NCBI RefSeq assembly: GCF_040567655.1
Contig: NZ_JBEXAC010000002.1
Span: forward strand, 2,542,001-2,606,000
Direction of reading: 5' to 3'
DNA length: 64,000 nucleotides
From: Chitinophaga sp. H8
Lineage (GTDB): Bacteria; Bacteroidota; Bacteroidia; Chitinophagales; Chitinophagaceae
Part shown: positions 63,560-64,000 of the stretch, piece by piece
Position numbering within the stretch: the stretch's first letter is position 1
How the letters are laid out: each line of letters opens with the position of its first letter
The notes under the pieces: model-generated
Told to the model about the DNA's origin: nothing
Seen by the model: the letters and a program-made list of their open reading frames with translations, nothing else
Database searches by the model: none
Position numbers and translations under genes: made by a program

Positions 63560-63594
63560 ACCATCAGTCCGGAATGGCTGGTGGTTTTTTATTG
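63560..63594 (+). terminator. Rho-independent terminator of the serine hydrolase gene
   Basis: ACCATCAG (63560-63567) pairs with CTGGTGGT (63578-63585), one G-T pair, followed by six or more T. It lies 38 bp after the stop codon. Confidence 0.8.
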
Positions 63595-63860
63595 TTAAAG
63601 ACGCTGCCAGGGATGTGGTACAACAGGTGATGATAAAGATCTGGCAGAAATGAAAAGAGCTGGACCTGCGGGGTAATCTGGCCGCTTATCTGGCAAGGGC
63701 AGTACATAATGAATCACTTAATTTTCTTAAACAAGCAGCACGTCAACAGCGGATTATTAGTGACTATCAGCGGTTCATTGACCTGAAAGTGTCGGATGCA
63801 GGCCAGGCTTTACTGGATAAGGATATTTTATCAGTATGTGGGAAGGAAAACTGGATATAA
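63594..63860 (+). pseudogene. Decayed RNA polymerase sigma-70 (ECF) gene fragment
   Basis: A single frame reads VKDAARDVVQQVMIKIWQK, a TGA at 63651-63653, and then KELDLRGNLAAYLARAVHN and ESLNFLKQAARQQRII, ending with TAA at 63858. This matches sigma region 2 of Bacteroidota ECF factors (DVVQQVMIKIW, where VFLKLW is usual, and YLARAVHNESLNFLK). The TGA replaces an expected Arg codon (CGA). There is no start codon, region 4 is missing, and the 5' part overlaps a terminator. The remaining 140 bases to the window edge show no gene. Confidence 0.75.
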
Positions 63861-64000
63861 ACAACGTGTTGTTATCTGGACAAAAAATAACAGCCCTAAG
63901 TATTCAAGAGGGAAAGCATGAAGGATAGCCTATGGCCCATAGGTTGCATACAAAGGTAAGAAGCGGGGTAAATGCTACAGGTACCAGACATCTTCCGGCT

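Overview
The window looks like a chromosomal segment of a Bacteroidota bacterium, most likely a Chitinophaga-like member of the Chitinophagaceae. The grounds are two SusC-type TonB receptors (one with its SusD partner, one with an ECF sigma/FecR pair), LytTR and hybrid two-component proteins, many secreted or lipoprotein carbohydrate enzymes, weak Shine-Dalgarno sequences, and promoters whose -7 element fits the Bacteroidota form TAnnTTTG. I saw no rRNA, tRNA, CRISPR array, insertion sequence or prophage.

Left part (1-31 kb). A minus-strand unit of ECF sigma factor, FecR anti-sigma factor and STN-containing SusC receptor runs off the left edge into a secreted protein. It is followed by a large FtsX-type ABC permease, a PQQ-type sugar dehydrogenase lipoprotein, an MFS exporter, a RibD-like reductase, a phosphoesterase lipoprotein, a two-gene ABC transporter, an aldonolactone-oxidase-like flavoenzyme, a siderophore-interacting protein behind an FNR-like box, a Fic protein in an AT-rich stretch with its own repeat operator, a GH31 glycosidase, a sulfatase, a PAS hybrid kinase and a saccharopine-dehydrogenase-like protein.

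Middle (31-48.5 kb). A ROK repressor stands divergent to a ten-gene plus-strand polysaccharide utilisation locus: FAD oxidoreductase, SusC, SusD, GHL10-type glycosidase, DUF5009/NagX-like membrane acetyltransferase, SSS sodium symporter, two tandem SGNH esterases, a DUF4434 protein and an AGE-family epimerase. A rho-independent terminator closes it. The content points to an acetylated amino sugar or sialate-like substrate, but there is no aldolase, sialidase, deacetylase or classical glycosidase, so the specificity is open. Just downstream of ROK lie decayed remnants of a second ROK 3' end and of a secreted protein.

Right part (48.5-64 kb). An aldo/keto reductase and AraC regulator are divergent. 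Next come three genes for a CNBD histidine kinase, a receiver fused to a thioredoxin-reductase-like flavoprotein without CxxC, and a UBP-type zinc finger protein. After a YhcH protein comes a signalling neighbourhood: a LytS-like kinase with a degraded ATPase domain, a LytTR regulator, a V4R hybrid kinase in operon with a flavin monooxygenase, a PhcB-like methyltransferase, a HAD phosphatase and a secreted serine hydrolase. Three promoters here (kinase-regulator operon, methyltransferase, serine hydrolase) share the same layout: two GTTAA-type half-sites exactly 21 bp apart, then a CAnnTTT(A/G) -7 element exactly 35 bp after the second half-site. This is the arrangement expected of a LytTR regulon and is the most striking finding. 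A decayed sigma-factor gene lies at the right edge.
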